Made by a program: the position numbers and the translations under genes
The notes under the pieces: generated by a model
Seen by the model: the letters and a program-made list of their open reading frames with translations, nothing else
Told to the model about the DNA's origin: nothing
Database searches by the model: none
DNA from: Neoscytalidium dimidiatum
Taxonomy: Eukaryota; Ascomycota; Dothideomycetes; Botryosphaeriales; Botryosphaeriaceae
NCBI GenBank assembly: GCA_037367355.1
Contig: CM074700.1
Span: 372,001 to 436,000, forward strand
Length of the DNA stretch: 64,000 nt
Direction of reading: 5' to 3'
Shown here: in pieces, positions 23,328-34,228 of the stretch
Layout: each line of letters opens with the position of its first letter
Position numbering within the stretch: the stretch's first letter is position 1

Positions 23328-23335
23328 AAACGCGC

Positions 23336-24901
23336 TCAAAGCAACCACGCAAGACCCGCAACACCACCCGCCATCGCCGCAGCAGCCTCGACACCAAACT
23401 TCTTGGCCGCGCCGGTCTGAAGACTCGGCTCGCCGTTTGTGCCGGTGGCGCCGGCACCGGTGGAACCAGTAGCGGCGGCGGCGGCGACGGTGGCGTAGCT
23501 GGTGATGGTCTTGCGCTCACCGTTGGGTAGCGTCGTGGTCGAAAGCACGAGAGAGCTGACCTGGTCAGCAGAGCCGCCAGTGTAAGTAGTCAGGAAAGTG
23601 GAGCCCGCGGAGTTGGTGCGGGTCAGGACCTGGCCGGAGGTGACGCGCGACGGGGTGTAGGCGCTAGCGGCAGAAGTCGAGGTGATCGTGTTTCCGGCTG
23701 CGTCGGTGGTCTCGACGATGACGGCGGCGGCCGTGGTGGTCTCGCCGGCGCTGTTAGTCGTGGTGACGCTGGCTGTAGCCCCGACGAGTGCAGACGAGGA
23801 CGATGTCACGGTTTCGCCGGCGCTGTTGGTGGTCGTCAATTCGACAGGGACAATAACGTTCTCGACGGAGCTGGAGCTCTGCGTGGTCCGCGCCGTGGTC
23901 TGCGCCGTGGTCGTTTCCTGGGTGGTGGACGGTTCTTGGGTGGTGGTAGAGACCGTGGTAGATTCGACAGTGCTAGAAGCAGCTGTAGACGAAGGGACTT
24001 CTGGGTTAGTGCTTGATTCCACACGCGCAGAAGAACTTTCAGAAGTAGTAGGCGCAGCAGCAGTAGTGGTGGTAGCAGTGGAAGTAGCTGCAGAAGAAGA
24101 CACGGATGAGCCCCTGGACACAGAAGATTGGGAGGAGGAAGCCACAGATTCGGATGTGCTCGACGTAGACTCAGACGCACCTGAGGAGGCTGTGCTCGAC
24201 GTCGAGGCATCCGAAGCGGAGGTCGCCGCGGCGCTGCCGGACGAGGATGGCTCGGGGGAAGAGGATGGAGCAGCTGTGCTCGACGTGGACGCACCTGTGG
24301 TAGACGCCTCCGACGTGGTCGCACTCGTGCTGGTGACGGGTGCAGAAGAAGTCGGGGAGGACTCAACCGTGGCGGAAGTGGTGCTGGCAACGGACGACGG
24401 GGAAGAAGTGGACGTACTTGCAGAGGTCTCAACAGCAGACGACGTCGTCGTCTCCACCACCGTGCTCGACGGGACGGTCGTGCTCTCAGCGACCGCGGAG
24501 CTACTCGGCTGGGCGGTTGTCGTGGGAGCTGCAGAACTCTCTGCGGGGGCGCTGGACGCAGCCTCGGTGGCAGCGCTGCTCGTGGCGTTCTCGGAATCTT
24601 GCCTTTTCTTCAATTCGCTCTGCTCGGCGGCTGATTCCAGCGACTGCTCGACCTGCCGGGCATTGGCCTCGTAAGGAGCTTCGACCTGGATCCAGTCGTC
24701 CTCATGCTGGGCGTCCGGGAAGGCGGGGCGCTCGTGGTCACGGAGCGCGTCCGGGATCCGGTCGGCAGGGAGTAGGTCCAGCAGCTTCTCGACTTGGCCA
24801 TCCAGAGCAGGGGAGTCCCCAGTAGGCTGCGTCGGCTCGGCCTGCACGACCGCATTGGCGAGCGGCAGTGCGAGCAGCACGAGAGACCGGAGGGACGGCA
24901 T
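23336..24901 (-). CDS. Ser/Thr-rich GPI-anchored cell-wall protein
   Basis: A single exon of 521 residues starts at the ATG at 24901; the in-frame codon two positions earlier is TTG. Residues 1-20 (MPSLRSLVLLALPLANAVVQ) form a signal peptide. Residues ~22-105 are an acidic, non-repetitive segment ending at ELKKRQDSE, a likely Kex2-type cleavage site. Next come roughly 200 residues of Ser/Thr/Ala-rich mucin-like sequence, then two related units built on TTNSAGETVTSSS and TTNSAGETTTAAA. The last residues, GVEAAAAMAGGVAGLAWLL, form a hydrophobic GPI-addition tail. The product is predicted to be heavily O-mannosylated and wall- or membrane-bound. No catalytic or adhesive domain is recognised, so a structural or adhesin-like role is inference. 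Confidence 0.88.
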   Translation of the reverse strand: MPSLRSLVLLALPLANAVVQAEPTQPTGDSPALDGQVEKLLDLLPADRIPDALRDHERPAFPDAQHEDDWIQVEAPYEANARQVEQSLESAAEQSELKKRQDSENATSSAATEAASSAPAESSAAPTTTAQPSSSAVAESTTVPSSTVVETTTSSAVETSASTSTSSPSSVASTTSATVESSPTSSAPVTSTSATTSEASTTGASTSSTAAPSSSPEPSSSGSAAATSASDASTSSTASSGASESTSSTSESVASSSQSSVSRGSSVSSSAATSTATTTTAAAPTTSESSSARVESSTNPEVPSSTAASSTVESTTVSTTTQEPSTTQETTTAQTTARTTQSSSSVENVIVPVELTTTNSAGETVTSSSSALVGATASVTTTNSAGETTTAAAVIVETTDAAGNTITSTSAASAYTPSRVTSGQVLTRTNSAGSTFLTTYTGGSADQVSSLVLSTTTLPNGERKTITSYATVAAAAATGSTGAGATGTNGEPSLQTGAAKKFGVEAAAAMAGGVAGLAWLL

Positions 24902-25334
24902 CTCCAAGAGGGGCTGGGACGGAACCGCGGCGAGAGAGTCGCAGGAGTGAAGGTGGGAGAGCGGTGATTGATATGCAATTGCACGGCTAAAAGCTGCTGC
25001 ATGGCGCCATGGTCAGCATTGCGGGCGTGAGCGAAGACGGAAGGTGGCCGCCGTGGCGAGCACGGGAGAAAAACAAGCAGCAGCGCACATGGCAAAGGAA
25101 TTTGCAGGCTTACCGCAAGGCCGAGAAGGAAGTAGGCAAACGGGTGGCTTGCCTCGCTTGGCTGGTTGGCAGCAATAACAACAACAGCGGGAGCGGCGGG
25201 CGGATGCGCAGCGCGTGGCCGAAGTGGTGTATAGCGAGCGTGGTTTTAAGTTTTATTGTCGACGCAGCGCAAAGCGAGCGTGGGCAGCGTCGGCGATCTC
25301 GCGAGGGTGAGGGGAGGATAGGGTGACACGGCGT

Positions 25335-25367
25335 AGGAGGAGGAGGAGGAGGAGGAGGATGAGGAGG
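25335..25367. repeat. AGG trinucleotide microsatellite
   Basis: About nine or ten near-perfect AGG units interrupted once by GAT. Confidence 0.9.
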
Positions 25368-26404
25368 GCGAGAGAGGGCGACAGGTGGTGGATGGAGTGG
25401 GAGGCGAAGAGGGCGGATATGTGCGTTGGGCGGGCTGCTGGGTGGTGGGCTCAATGCGGCGATGCTTGGATGATACGAAGGGCCGGTCGGCGGGCAGGGC
25501 CCAGCAGCTGTCACTGGCGTGCGCGGTCGCGCGAGAGCTCAGCATGCGCCCCCTGCTCCTGCCGTTCCGCGCGCACCACCAAAGCCACTTGCGCGAGACT
25601 CGCTCTTGCGCCGTTCCCGTGCGTTGAAACCTGCCCAAGCCTGCGCCCCTCAGCGCCCCTCAGCGCGCTCCTGCGCGAGCCCTCTCCACCAAGGCCCGAA
25701 TACAAGCGAGCCCGCAATATACCTGACCGCTGTCTGCTATCTGTCCCTATCGTCATGTTTCCATCGCCATCCGCGTAGATGACGTGCGCACACTCCGAGT
25801 CTCCCCCTCCATCCCCGCCGCCGTCGAAAGAAGCTTGGAAGCTTTCTATTTTTTCCATGAGCACATCCTGACCGTAGCTTTCTGCTTCTGCTTCTGCTCC
25901 TGCTTCTGCTTTTGCCTCCGCTTCCTTGCCGTTCCCCGCGGTTTCATCCATGCCACGGCCGCAGCATCTCGGGAGCGCTGCCGCAACACCACCAGCCCGG
26001 ACTACGCTGCTTCCAGTAACGTCGCGTCACACCCGCCCGCTGTCGTACCTCGCAACCAACGACCCAGAAAAACTCACCTGCCCACCCCACTCCCACGCCT
26101 ATCGCCGAGCCCGGCGCGCGGGCACCCCATCGCAGAACCGTGGCTCTTCAAGGCACCCAGCAGACCGGGCCCCGGGTCGGCATCAGTGCGCTTGCTGCGG
26201 CACATTCGACGTTGTGAGGGAGAAAATTCCGAGCGACACAGTAAGCAGGGACTCGCGGGAACCTCCCCTTGAGCCATGCAGACCCGTCAACAACCACCGG
26301 CGGATGCGGTGTTTCAGATACCTGGTCGCGGCTCGATCAGAATGACGGCAATTGGAGAAAGAAGCTCGTGCGCTGGCCATGCGGTTTCTTCTCGCTGCAG
26401 CACG

Positions 26405-26427
26405 CCAGGACAGGACAGGACAGGACG
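26405..26427. repeat. CAGGA pentanucleotide repeat
   Basis: Four tandem CAGGA units, with the last slightly diverged, in noncoding sequence. Confidence 0.85.
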
Positions 26428-28341
26428 GGCGGGAACGCGCATACAATATTCAGCAGCCAACGAGACCGCCGTGTACCCGGCATAGCTGATGCAGCACCCA
26501 GCCAGTAGCCAGCCGTGGCGCGCCGCTCCGACACACGCTGCGGTCGACCAGACACCACCCGTGAGGTTCGTGTGGATTGCTATTCTTAGCCGCGTCTATC
26601 AACGGGCACAAATCGCATCTCAGCCAGCGCCAGGTGCCAGTCAGGCAAGGCGTCGTGCTGATCGTCTGAGGCTTGCGTGTGGGCCTGGCCGCCGCCCCGC
26701 TGATCACTGCGTGGTCGCCTCGGGTTGTCGACGCGGCCGTGGCGCGGCTGATGACTGGATGAGCTGACGAGACGCGGGCTCTCTGTCTCTTCGCCACACT
26801 GCCTAGTTCCCGAAACCCGGTCCTCGTGTATACCTGCTGTCTGGGCTATGGCAACGGCAGCTCTGCACTCGCTCTCCGCCAGCATTTCGCTATCTCACCC
26901 CGCGGAGTGCGTGTGTAGCGAATCGCTTCATATCGTGTTCCTTTAATAAGCGAGCACTAAATCTTCAGGCGACGCGACTCATGTAATTGACCAGATCTAC
27001 AAATGCACACTCCCTCGCTCTGTGTTCGAGACGTGGGATACGTGCAGAAGAGAGCAATTGCCCGGCGCTTTTGGCAAACACCTCGCAGCTAGAGCCGCCG
27101 GCAGGCTCCACATCCGAGCTTCCACCAGCTCCAGCAGCAGTCATGCTCCTCCGACGAAGTGCCACGCTTACTGGCTACCGTTTTTTCCCTTCGTATCCGC
27201 ATCCTTCACGAACCAGCTAGCCAGCTCCACGTGCTAAGCCTCCCCCTCCAGCGAATCCGTATCCACTGACCCCAGTGCATCCACCCAATCGTCAGCGAAC
27301 GCGGGTATCCCGAAGAGAAAAGGACGAACACACCGCATCTCCTCGGGAAGCCGAAGGAACCAAAAGTCTCGAACCGGTGGTTCGTGTCCGTCGTCTCGCA
27401 GACACACGGTCTTCCGGCTCGGTCCAGCCCAGCCAAAAGGAAATCAGGAGAGAGACAGGGTAAAAGCCCAGAAGAGGCAGGTTCCGGTAAGCCGGCACCG
27501 CGAACACGCCCGTCATCTTCATCATCGTCATCACCACCGGGGCTTACAGAAACGTAGCTAGACGGCGTATTGAAGTGGAGAGACGTGACGCCTTCTCACC
27601 CCCGTATCGATCGGGGAACACGACCTATACCTACGATATGTCCCGCTCGTTCCCCGTATCCACGCCCGCTCCCAAAAATGGCACTTGCTAAGCGTTCTAG
27701 CCCTGGTCGAGGGAGGGAAAAAAAAAGATCACGGAAGAACTTCGTGAGGTGAACAAGAGAGGCTAAGAGGCTATGCTGTGCATTGTCTTGCAACCATCCA
27801 TTAACGCCACAACCATCATCAGCATATCTACCACTTGCTCCCTCTATCACATGCTTCATATGTGTATCAAAAGTTTTTTTTGTTCTAAAAAAAAAGAGAC
27901 GTGTCGAGTACGTCGTGCAGCAGCATCCCACGCGCGTTACGCGTACGACGAGGAAGGGAGAAACCTTTTCCACCTCTCTCGACAGAGGAAGCCCCGGGGG
28001 CTGGCAAAGGAAAATCGGAGAAGGCGAAAAACTGGAGAAAAGGAAGTTACAGCGCCTCCACGTCATTGGTACAGATATCGAGAAAGAGGAACTTAAAAAT
28101 AATATACTTTTTTTTCCTGGATGCTCCGCGATACTCGCCCTAAAAACAACCGAATACGCGCCGTTATGTTTTGCTCCCCGCTCCAACATACCTGTGACAG
28201 TGCGAGAAGAAGACCTTTCCCGAGATGAGATAAGAGAGGAAGTACAGGCAAAGAGGACTCTCAGCTGCTCTCTACAACCCCACCTTGAGCCCGTCCAGGG
28301 GAGATCGAAAGAAAAGATCCAGACCCCGAGCGCAAACAAAG

Positions 28342-28371
<30 letters not shown>
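28342..28371. repeat. TCA trinucleotide microsatellite
   Basis: Ten perfect TCA units downstream of the RhoGAP gene. Confidence 0.92.
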
Positions 28372-28372
<1 letters not shown>

Positions 28373-29611
28373 CTTCCCACCCCCCTTTACGCTTCATCCA
28401 ACCCCACACACACGGCGACGCCGATTACGACAGGAAAACCCCGCCATCCATTCCGTCCCTTGCCCCCTTCCCCTTTCGGATGACGCCAGGGCAAGAGGTG
28501 TCCCACGGACCCTGTTCAAGCCCCGTATTCTGGCTAGGTCGGGTCGAGGGCACGTCCTGCCTGCCCTGCACGACATACATCAGCCCTCCTTCCCTTTCCC
28601 CCGAAAATCCCCCGCTCTCACGCACACTCACTCGCTCACTCACTCATCACGTCTCCTCCTTCACCCACTATACTTACATACGCACAATGACGGCAACGGC
28701 AAGAGCGATGAAAGAAAATCTCAATACCCACGCAGACGCCGCCCTTTTAATCTCTCATTTACACAAGTACAAAAAAAAGGGGGGGTGAGAGAGAGAGAGG
28801 ACAGAAAAATTGCGTCCAAAAGGGTAAAGACCAAGGACGAACGACAATCAATGCACCGACGACGCCAAGCAAAGAGAACGAGCATCAATGACGATCCTCC
28901 TAGGTAAGGGGGGGAGGGTGGGAGGAGAGAGGGAGGAGAGAAAAAAATGTTTTTCGAATAAGAGGCAAAAAAAAGGAAGAAAGCTACTCCTAAATTACCG
29001 CAACCGCGCCTATGCTCGCTCCGTCGATCAAAAAAAAAAAAAAGAGTTCCCTATTCTTTCCCCACTCATTCATCCCACTCACCCCATTTCCCTTAAACCA
29101 AAGATATCAAAATTTCGCTTCTCCAGACGCTCGCGCCCTACCGGCCGACAACGACATTTGCTCCCGCCCCAAATCCACACGTCCATCCCATCATCGTTCA
29201 TCATCGTCATCATCCAAGTTGCCACGCTACGCTCACTCGCTCGCTCGGCCGTCGGCAGCCAACCAACCCCACCCTCATCCACCACCTCCCCCCTTTCATC
29301 ATCATGCAAGAAAAGAAAAGAGAAAAATTCACGCTCGCTCCACTCCCATGAATGTCGAAGAAGAAGGGTAGAAGACGAGTACACTGGCGCTCTTTCACCA
29401 ACGAAAGAGAGTCAAAAGAGGAAAAGGAAAAAGGAGAGTGACGCCCTGTCAACCCATCGCATCCCAAAGCAACGCTTCGCATTGCGACGACGATTCCCAA
29501 AAGCGGCGAGCCAAAAACAACCCAGAGAGCACGGGCGATATTCACAAGAGAGGCGCTGAGGGGGAGAAGAAAGAGGAGATCGACATTGCGTCCTCTTCCA
29601 ATGAGGTTCGG

Positions 29612-32540
29612 TTAGACATCCAGCATGGACCTGACCGTCTGCTGTTGTTGTTGTTGCTGCTGCTGCTGTTTAGGCGAGGTGGGCGGTGACGATGTTGATC
29701 CCCCTTCTCCTGGTGGCACCGCCGCCGCTGCCGGCGCCGATTTTGCCGGTCCGGAGGTAGGAGAGGCGGGTGTCCCTTGCGCAACCGGCGGTTGAGGAGC
29801 AGCAGGAGCGGCAGCAACGACAGCCGAAGTTGCCTTCTCCGGAGTAGCATCCGTCGGAACCGTCTCCGCAGTAGACTCCTCGGCAGTCGCCGTCTTGGTC
29901 GTGGCCGTCGTGGTCGTCGATGCGGATGTGGCGCTTGCTCCGGCTGGAGTTTGTGTTGGCGTCACCTCTTCTGATCCCGTCTTGGAAGGCGTAAGGCCAG
30001 AAGTCTGCTGCGGCTGCTGCGACGGCTTCACCTCCTCCCCCGTCTCAAGCAGAGGCTTCGTTGTCGGCGATTCCGTGTTACGAGGCAGATCAACGGAGCG
30101 ACCTCTACGATGTTGCGTTAAGGCGGCCAAGCTCGACGTTGATCGGTGCCCCTGTCGCTCAGAAGCAGGCGAGCTCGGGTCAGCATTAACGACACGGTTG
30201 TTCGGCGGACTCTTCGCCCGCTGCTTGGCCTCATCCCGCTCCTTCCGCTCTGCAAGCTTCCCTTTGAACCAGTCGATCGGTCCCGCTTTCTTGTCACTCT
30301 CCTTGCCTTCGCTCCAGACGAGCGTCGAGCTCGAGGCCTCGTTTGGATCAAGGCTCAGGCTCTTACGGCCGACGCCCTTCGAAGACACGGAACTCATGCT
30401 TTGCTCGGCTCCTGAGACGGACCCAAGGTTCGTGTCGTTGGTTGGCTTGGACGCCTCCTTTCGATGGGAAATACGCCAGTGTCGCTTCTTTTCCTTCTCA
30501 ACGTTCTCAGCCGCTGCGGAATTGTTTCCATGCTCAGCTTCCGAATTGCCGCCCGAGACGGTTGAATGCGAGCGCATGGATGCGCTGGGTGACATGCTGG
30601 GTTGGAGCGGGTTAGCGCTCGTCGTTGCCTTTGGGGGTGATGATTCAGCTATCGGTGATATATGTTGTCCTAGATCTTTGACGGGCGTACCTGCCGCAAC
30701 TCCCGGTGGAAGTGGTGAGGGTGGTCCTCCAACATGAGAGCCGTGGAGTGAATTTGTCGAACTCGCCGCGCTCGGGTTCGTGCTGGGCGCCCGCTTCTTC
30801 TGCAATTTATTGGGTCTGCGCTTTTCCCTGTTCTCGGTGTCCGAATGAGGGGAGGACTGGAACATGCTCGAGAAAGACCGGAAGCCCGTCGCCTCCCGGT
30901 CACTGCTCTCACCTCTGGGCTTCTGCGGCGTCTGGCTGTGCGGCAGAAGACCAGTGGCTGAAGTTATACTTGGTGGGGCGGCTAGCGGCGTAGTATCTTC
31001 ACTGGAAGGTGGTGACAGAATGTGAGTAGGTCTCGTGGCAGGGCTGACTTGTTCGGTCGGTTTGTCCGGCTCCGCTATCGATATCGATGCGACCGCAGGT
31101 GACCTCGGGGTAGCGCCTGGACTTTGTTCATTGTGATCTCGGGAGAAGCGCTTGCCTACGATAGCCGGTGACTTCTTGGATGGCACTGTATTGCTCCTGT
31201 GCACACCAGACGAGAAAGTCGTGTTAACAGGACTGGGAGTAGCCACAGTACCTGATGCTTTGGATTTCCTGGACGAAACAGAAACATTCCTTCTAACCAT
31301 TCCCTGCTTCCGTACACTCTCGGCACCGGCACTGGCATTAGAAGACGATCTTCCAATGGTGGTCTTGGAGCGAGTAGGTGTAGTCGGCGCTTTTCCCGAC
31401 GGCGTAGATGGCCCACTTTCCACTTCTTCCACGGTTTTGGGGTCTGCAGCAGTTCCTTGCATTCCAATGAGGAAGTTGTCCTGATTTTCAATGAGGAAGA
31501 TGAGCACATCCTGACTAAGGCGGTACTCCGGAGGAGCCATGTCATGGGTGGGATGGGACAGAATTCCGGGTTGAAAGATGGCGGCAAGATTGGCTGTGGT
31601 CATTTTATTCAAATCGGACTTCGATGCGAAAACGGCCAAGAGATCGAGAATGTACAGCAGCAGTTGACGGTTAAGTGGAGGCAACTCCGTGATGAGCCTT
31701 TGATAAACCCGGATTGCGTCGTCCATGTCAAACTCTCCGATACTCTCTTTCTGGCCATCCATAGGCCCAACAGCTTGAGCTTGATGGTTGCGCAGCGGCT
31801 CTCTGAAGGCCTCGTAGAACTCAAGAGGTATGATAGGTTCGGGCAGCTGATTGAAGTACCGGCGGAGAATGTTGGCGGCATCGTGCACAGTGTAACCCGT
31901 CCAATCTAGGCCTTTTCCGTAGCGGTCGGGCGAGTTGAAAGCCTCCCGTAGCTCTTTGATGCGCTTCTCAGATCCGCTCAGACGAAAAATACCTTCGACA
32001 TCGACAGCTAGACGCGCAGAAGAGTCAGCAGGAGTCAGCCGACTCACAGGGTCCGCACGCACCTTTCTCCTTGAGGAAAACACCGCACTTTGCGACAACG
32101 ATGGGGACGTAACCGTAGATATAGCTTTCGCCTTCCTCATTAAACAGTGAGATTGCGACGTTGGCATACTTGATGCTGTCTTGAAGAGGCACCCCGAAGA
32201 TGCCCCGGGGTTTCTCTGGCTCTGTGTAGTAAATTATCAGCTCACGAATCGAAGAATACGCGCGCAAAGCAATCTGGAGGGGCCTTGCGGCGGTTCTCGA
32301 CAGGCGCTCGACTCGAGCAGCGGCGTGGACGCGAAGCCTGACGAACGTCGTCCGCATGCGCCTCCAGAGGTGGAGGAACCCACCCTTGTCCTCGTCCTTC
32401 TTCGCATTCCCGCGCTTGAATTGTCTCCACCACGAGGTCAGGTCGCGCTTGGAGGGCACGTCGGCGGCCTGGTTACCCGCGGGCTGGGGTTGGTCCCATT
32501 GACGGGCGCCCGAGCCGCTGGGTTGGGCTTGGTGCGGCAT
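29612..32540 (-). CDS. RhoGAP-domain protein, Sac7/Bem2-like
   Basis: Three exons, 32384..32540, 32063..32221 and 29612..32007, sum to 2712 nt (903 aa). The start is the ATG at 32540 (MPHQAQPSGSGARQW); the longer frame begins only with TTG. A RhoGAP domain spans about residues 58-270: GIFGVPLQDSIKYANVAISL, VVAKCGVFLKEKAVDVEG, the arginine-finger motif GIFRLSGSEKRIKEL, LRRYFNQLPEPIIP, and MTTANLAAIFQPGIL. The remaining 630 residues are Ser/Pro-rich and probably phosphorylated, ending in a ten-residue Gln run. The family inactivates Rho1-type GTPases in cell-wall integrity and actin polarity. Intron 1 (162 nt) is in frame without stops, but its removal gives the DEDKEPEKPRGIFGV join and its acceptor side has a good branch and acacag site. 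Intron 2 is 55 nt. Confidence 0.9.
29639..29668 (-). repeat. CAG/CAA repeat encoding polyglutamine in RhoGAP C-terminus
   Basis: Ten consecutive Gln codons, mixed CAG and CAA on the minus strand, end nine codons before the stop. Confidence 0.9.
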
Positions 32541-33828
32541 GACAGCGGGCTGCTGCGAGGAGGGCAGGTCGCCTCTCGCTCTTGGGGGCGTGAGGAGCTG
32601 GTGTTGTCGCAATGGCGGTAGGCGGAGGCTCGCGAGGGTACCGGCAGGCGTATCCTAAAATAGCGAGGGCGAAGCGAGGACGAGTCGCCGCTCGACAATG
32701 CGGGCGCTGGTGCAGGAAGGCGACGCGACCTGGGGCGCAGCGGGCTCTGGCCAGCGTCTGGGACCTGGTGGGCGCGCAGGGCGTGCGGTGCAGCGCGCGG
32801 ACTTGGGGGGTAGAAGCCTGGGTATGAGGCGGCGGCTGCAGGACGGCCGTTGCTGTCGGAGGTCGTGAAACGTGAGGAAACGCGAGTTTTCGCGGGCGCG
32901 GGTGATGTAATGCGATGATATATGCTGGTGGCTCGTCGCCGGGCGCCAGGGTCAGAGGCGCTGCTGCTGGTCCAGGAAAGGATCGGAGGGAGTCGCTGGG
33001 TGTGTGCGAGAGGAGCGCGGGCAGGACCTGCTCGGTGGCTGATGCTGCGTGTCTCCCGATGAGGAAGCCCCTAGGTTGCCCGTCGGCTGCCCAGGCTAAT
33101 ACGAGAGACGCTGCGGCAGAGTGAGCACGCGCCGGGCGGGCAGCGGGCAACTTGGGCGGGCAGCGGGCAGGGCAGCGCGTGTGAGGCTGAGGCGGGTCGG
33201 GGGACGCGGCCGTCGACGACGTTGGTGTTTTGGGCAGTCCCAGGGGAGCTTGGGCAGTCGAGCAGGAGAAGCAACGGCGGCTTAGGCTAAAATAAGGACT
33301 GGTGGACTTGGGCTACTAGCTGCGCGCGAGCCGTGGTGGACGGCGGCGTGCCGACAGCTGCAGAGCAGAGCGAGCCGCTGCCGCCCCAGCCAGAGCCCCA
33401 GCTGCTGGGTGCTGGCTGCTGGCTGCTCCACGGTCTGGTCCGCGGCCGCGTCTGGCTGCACCAGAAGAGTCAGGACGCCGCCAAATCGACAGAGCTGCCC
33501 CGGCGCTAATCGGCTGCCATCAGGGTCTGTCGGTCTGTCCAGCGCCAGGCGACGCGCTGTGAGCCTGTCTCATCACGCGGTTCCCCGGCACAGCGCCGAG
33601 CCAAGCCGCCCGTGGGTGCTGGCTCCTGCTCTGGCGCTGGCGCTGGCACCAGCGCCGTCCGTACGTCACGGGCGGCCGCCCGAAAAGTTGTTCCACTATC
33701 AAAGCTCCCGCCCAGGCACACTCCAGCACCTCCGCAACCCATCCTGCACACCGCAACCACCGCATCATCGCCCCGCCCCATCCTGGACACCTGGCCCCTC
33801 GTGACTCGCGCAAGCAAGCTTTGCAGCA
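32541..33828. promoter_or_regulatory. Divergent promoter region, RhoGAP and TIM9
   Basis: About 1.29 kb separates the two start codons. The interval is GC-rich with direct short repeats (GGGCAGCGGGCA at 33135-33170 and a GCTGGC cluster at 33405-33425). No coding sequence is supported. Confidence 0.5.
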
Positions 33829-34228
33829 ATGGACGGGTAAGCCCCAGAGCCCCAGCCGTGCACGCGCCGCACCGTCGTCCCCCGGCTAACAAGAATTGTC
33901 CCGCCGCAGTCTCACGGGTGCTGAGCAGCGCGAGCTGCAGAGTCGCATGGAGCGCAAGCAGATGAAGGAGTTCATGACGGTGCGCTGCTCTGCCCCCCAT
34001 TTCCCCCCACCTCGCTGCTAATTGGCGCCGCAGATGTACTCCAACCTCGTCCAGCGCTGCTTCGACGACTGCATCAACGACTTCTCCACCAAGTCGCTCG
34101 GCTCGCGCGAGGAGGGCTGCGTGATGAGGTGCGTTGACAAGATCCTGAAGGGTTCTGAAAGGCTTGGAAACCGCTTCCAGGAGCAGAACGCAGCTATGGC
34201 CCAGACCGGCGCTCTTCCCGGCAGGTAA
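33829..34228 (+). CDS. tim9: Mitochondrial import chaperone Tim9
   Basis: Three exons, 33829..33836, 33910..33979 and 34034..34228, give 273 nt (90 aa). The first exon is only 8 nt (ATG GAC GG). Intron 1 has gtaagc, branch ggctaac and ccgcag; intron 2 starts gtgcgc and ends cgcag. The protein starts [20 protein letters not shown] and carries the twin CX3C motifs CFDDC and CVMRC, separated by 16 residues, which form the disulfides of small Tims. Tim9 partners with Tim10 in the intermembrane space to escort hydrophobic carrier precursors to the inner membrane. The length is typical and the gene looks intact. Confidence 0.96.

Larger units (their letters stand above)
22044..23335. other. Convergent intergenic region, RRP5 and GPI-protein genes
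   Basis: It holds both 3' ends. Simple repeats (TGG/GAT at 23071-23101, GGAC at 23298-23327) are close to the end of the GPI-protein gene. Open frames here (for example 22463-22867) have low-complexity composition and no recognisable motif. Confidence 0.5.
24902..29611. other. 4.7-kb gene-poor interval
   Basis: The region lies between the start of the GPI-protein gene and the end of the RhoGAP gene. Many open frames exist because stops are rare in GC-rich DNA, but all have skewed, low-complexity composition and no motif I recognise. It carries several microsatellites (25335-25367, 26405-26427, 28342-28371). At 27.7-29.6 kb the plus strand is A-rich in patches, so the RhoGAP sense strand is T-rich there, possibly a long 3' UTR. 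A noncoding RNA cannot be excluded. Confidence 0.45.

Noticed and set aside
25511..25951. 146-codon minus-strand frame starting MDETAGNGKEAEAK
   Set aside because: The Glu-Ala run comes from a CTTCTG-type repeat and the rest has no recognisable motif or splice context.
23071..28371. Microsatellites as a CRISPR-like or regularly spaced array
   Set aside because: Units of 2-5 nt without spacers; simple repeats only, and the genome is eukaryotic.
27783..28907. 374-codon open frame on the plus strand
   Set aside because: Contains a TCA microsatellite, A- and C-runs and no motif; composition is what low-stop noncoding DNA gives, and the opposite strand carries an equally long frame.
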